From assembly GCA_019136035.1 (NCBI GenBank), contig JAGVUW010000488.1:1-5532 (forward strand): a stretch of DNA of 5,532 nt. Direction: 5' to 3'. Both the position numbers and the translations under genes were made by a program. The notes under the pieces are model-generated. The model was not told the DNA's origin and did no database searches. It saw nothing but the letters and a program-made list of their open reading frames with translations. Origin of the DNA: Verrucomicrobiota bacterium. GTDB taxonomy: Bacteria; Verrucomicrobiota; Lentisphaeria; Oligosphaerales; JAFGRS01. Below, one piece after another: positions 5,489 through 5,532 of the stretch; within the stretch, counting starts at the first letter, position 1, and every line of letters starts with the position of its first letter.

Positions 5489-5530
5489 TCATGTGTTCTT
5501 CGGGGTGCGCTTTCCTGCGGGTTTGCCGCG
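5489..5530 (-). CDS. Possible C-terminal tail of a gene entering from the right
   Basis: One minus-strand frame is open from the window edge and ends RGKPAGKRTPKNT then TGA. A short Lys/Arg/Pro-rich tail of this kind is common at the C-terminus of nucleic-acid-binding or other cytoplasmic proteins, and a hairpin follows the stop. With only 13 codons visible the family cannot be named and the reading may be chance. The competing reading is a plus-strand start at 5491 (MCSSGCAFLRV) behind GGGGGA, which looks less protein-like. Confidence 0.25.
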   Translation of the reverse strand, partial: RGKPAGKRTPKNT

Positions 5531-5532
5531 GG

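Noticed and set aside
5298..5492. Small minus-strand frame (64 codons) upstream of the isomerase
   Set aside because: Pro/Arg-rich product, no ribosome site or motif, and it covers the likely promoter and leader of the isomerase gene.

Overview
This 5.5 kb stretch of high-GC bacterial chromosome carries four recognisable complete or nearly complete genes, separated by intergenic spacers full of hairpins and repeats. The gene content (a periplasmic-type peptidyl-prolyl isomerase with a signal peptide, and the MEP isoprenoid pathway enzyme Dxr) suggests a Gram-negative bacterium. The repeat-rich spacers and the Dxr variant SKEILV at the usual NKE(S/T)LV site would fit a member of the PVC group (Planctomycetes, Verrucomicrobia, Lentisphaerae). 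That placement is only an inference from memory and the sequence does not prove it.

Layout, left to right. (1) 2-379 (+): C-terminal part of a D-2-hydroxyacid dehydrogenase. (2) 380-687: gene-free convergent spacer holding four consecutive perfect hairpins (417-521), followed by about 165 bases with nothing I can assign. (3) 688-1551 (-): a ten-helix DMT/EamA family transporter. (4) 1552-1974: divergent spacer with an 18-bp palindrome in the transporter leader, a tandem 45-49 nt repeat containing a 12-bp-stem hairpin, and the dxr leader. (5) 1975-3138 (+): dxr, complete, with its catalytic residues in place. (6) 3139-3479: convergent spacer with a 20-nt direct repeat spaced exactly 110 nt, a larger inverted repeat, and an inverted second copy of the two-hairpin element from spacer (2). 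(7) 3480-4241 (-): TatD-family metal-dependent hydrolase. (8) 4318-5301 (-): secreted PpiC/SurA-type peptidyl-prolyl isomerase, probably cotranscribed with the TatD gene across a 76-nt gap that contains a hairpin. (9) 5302-5532: leader of that operon and possibly the last codons of another minus-strand gene.

The genes do not form one pathway. The isomerase and TatD genes look like a two-gene operon in which the first product would assist folding of exported proteins and the second is a cytoplasmic hydrolase. Dxr makes isoprenoid precursors and stands without its frequent neighbours (cdsA, rseP, uppS) in the part visible. The transporter and the dehydrogenase are stand-alone accessory functions. 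I see no defence system, CRISPR array, transposase, tRNA or rRNA. The most unusual content is the intergenic repeat material: two copies of a two-hairpin element, each 37-38 nt past a stop codon and in the same orientation relative to the gene that precedes it, and a different repeat expanded in tandem just upstream of dxr.
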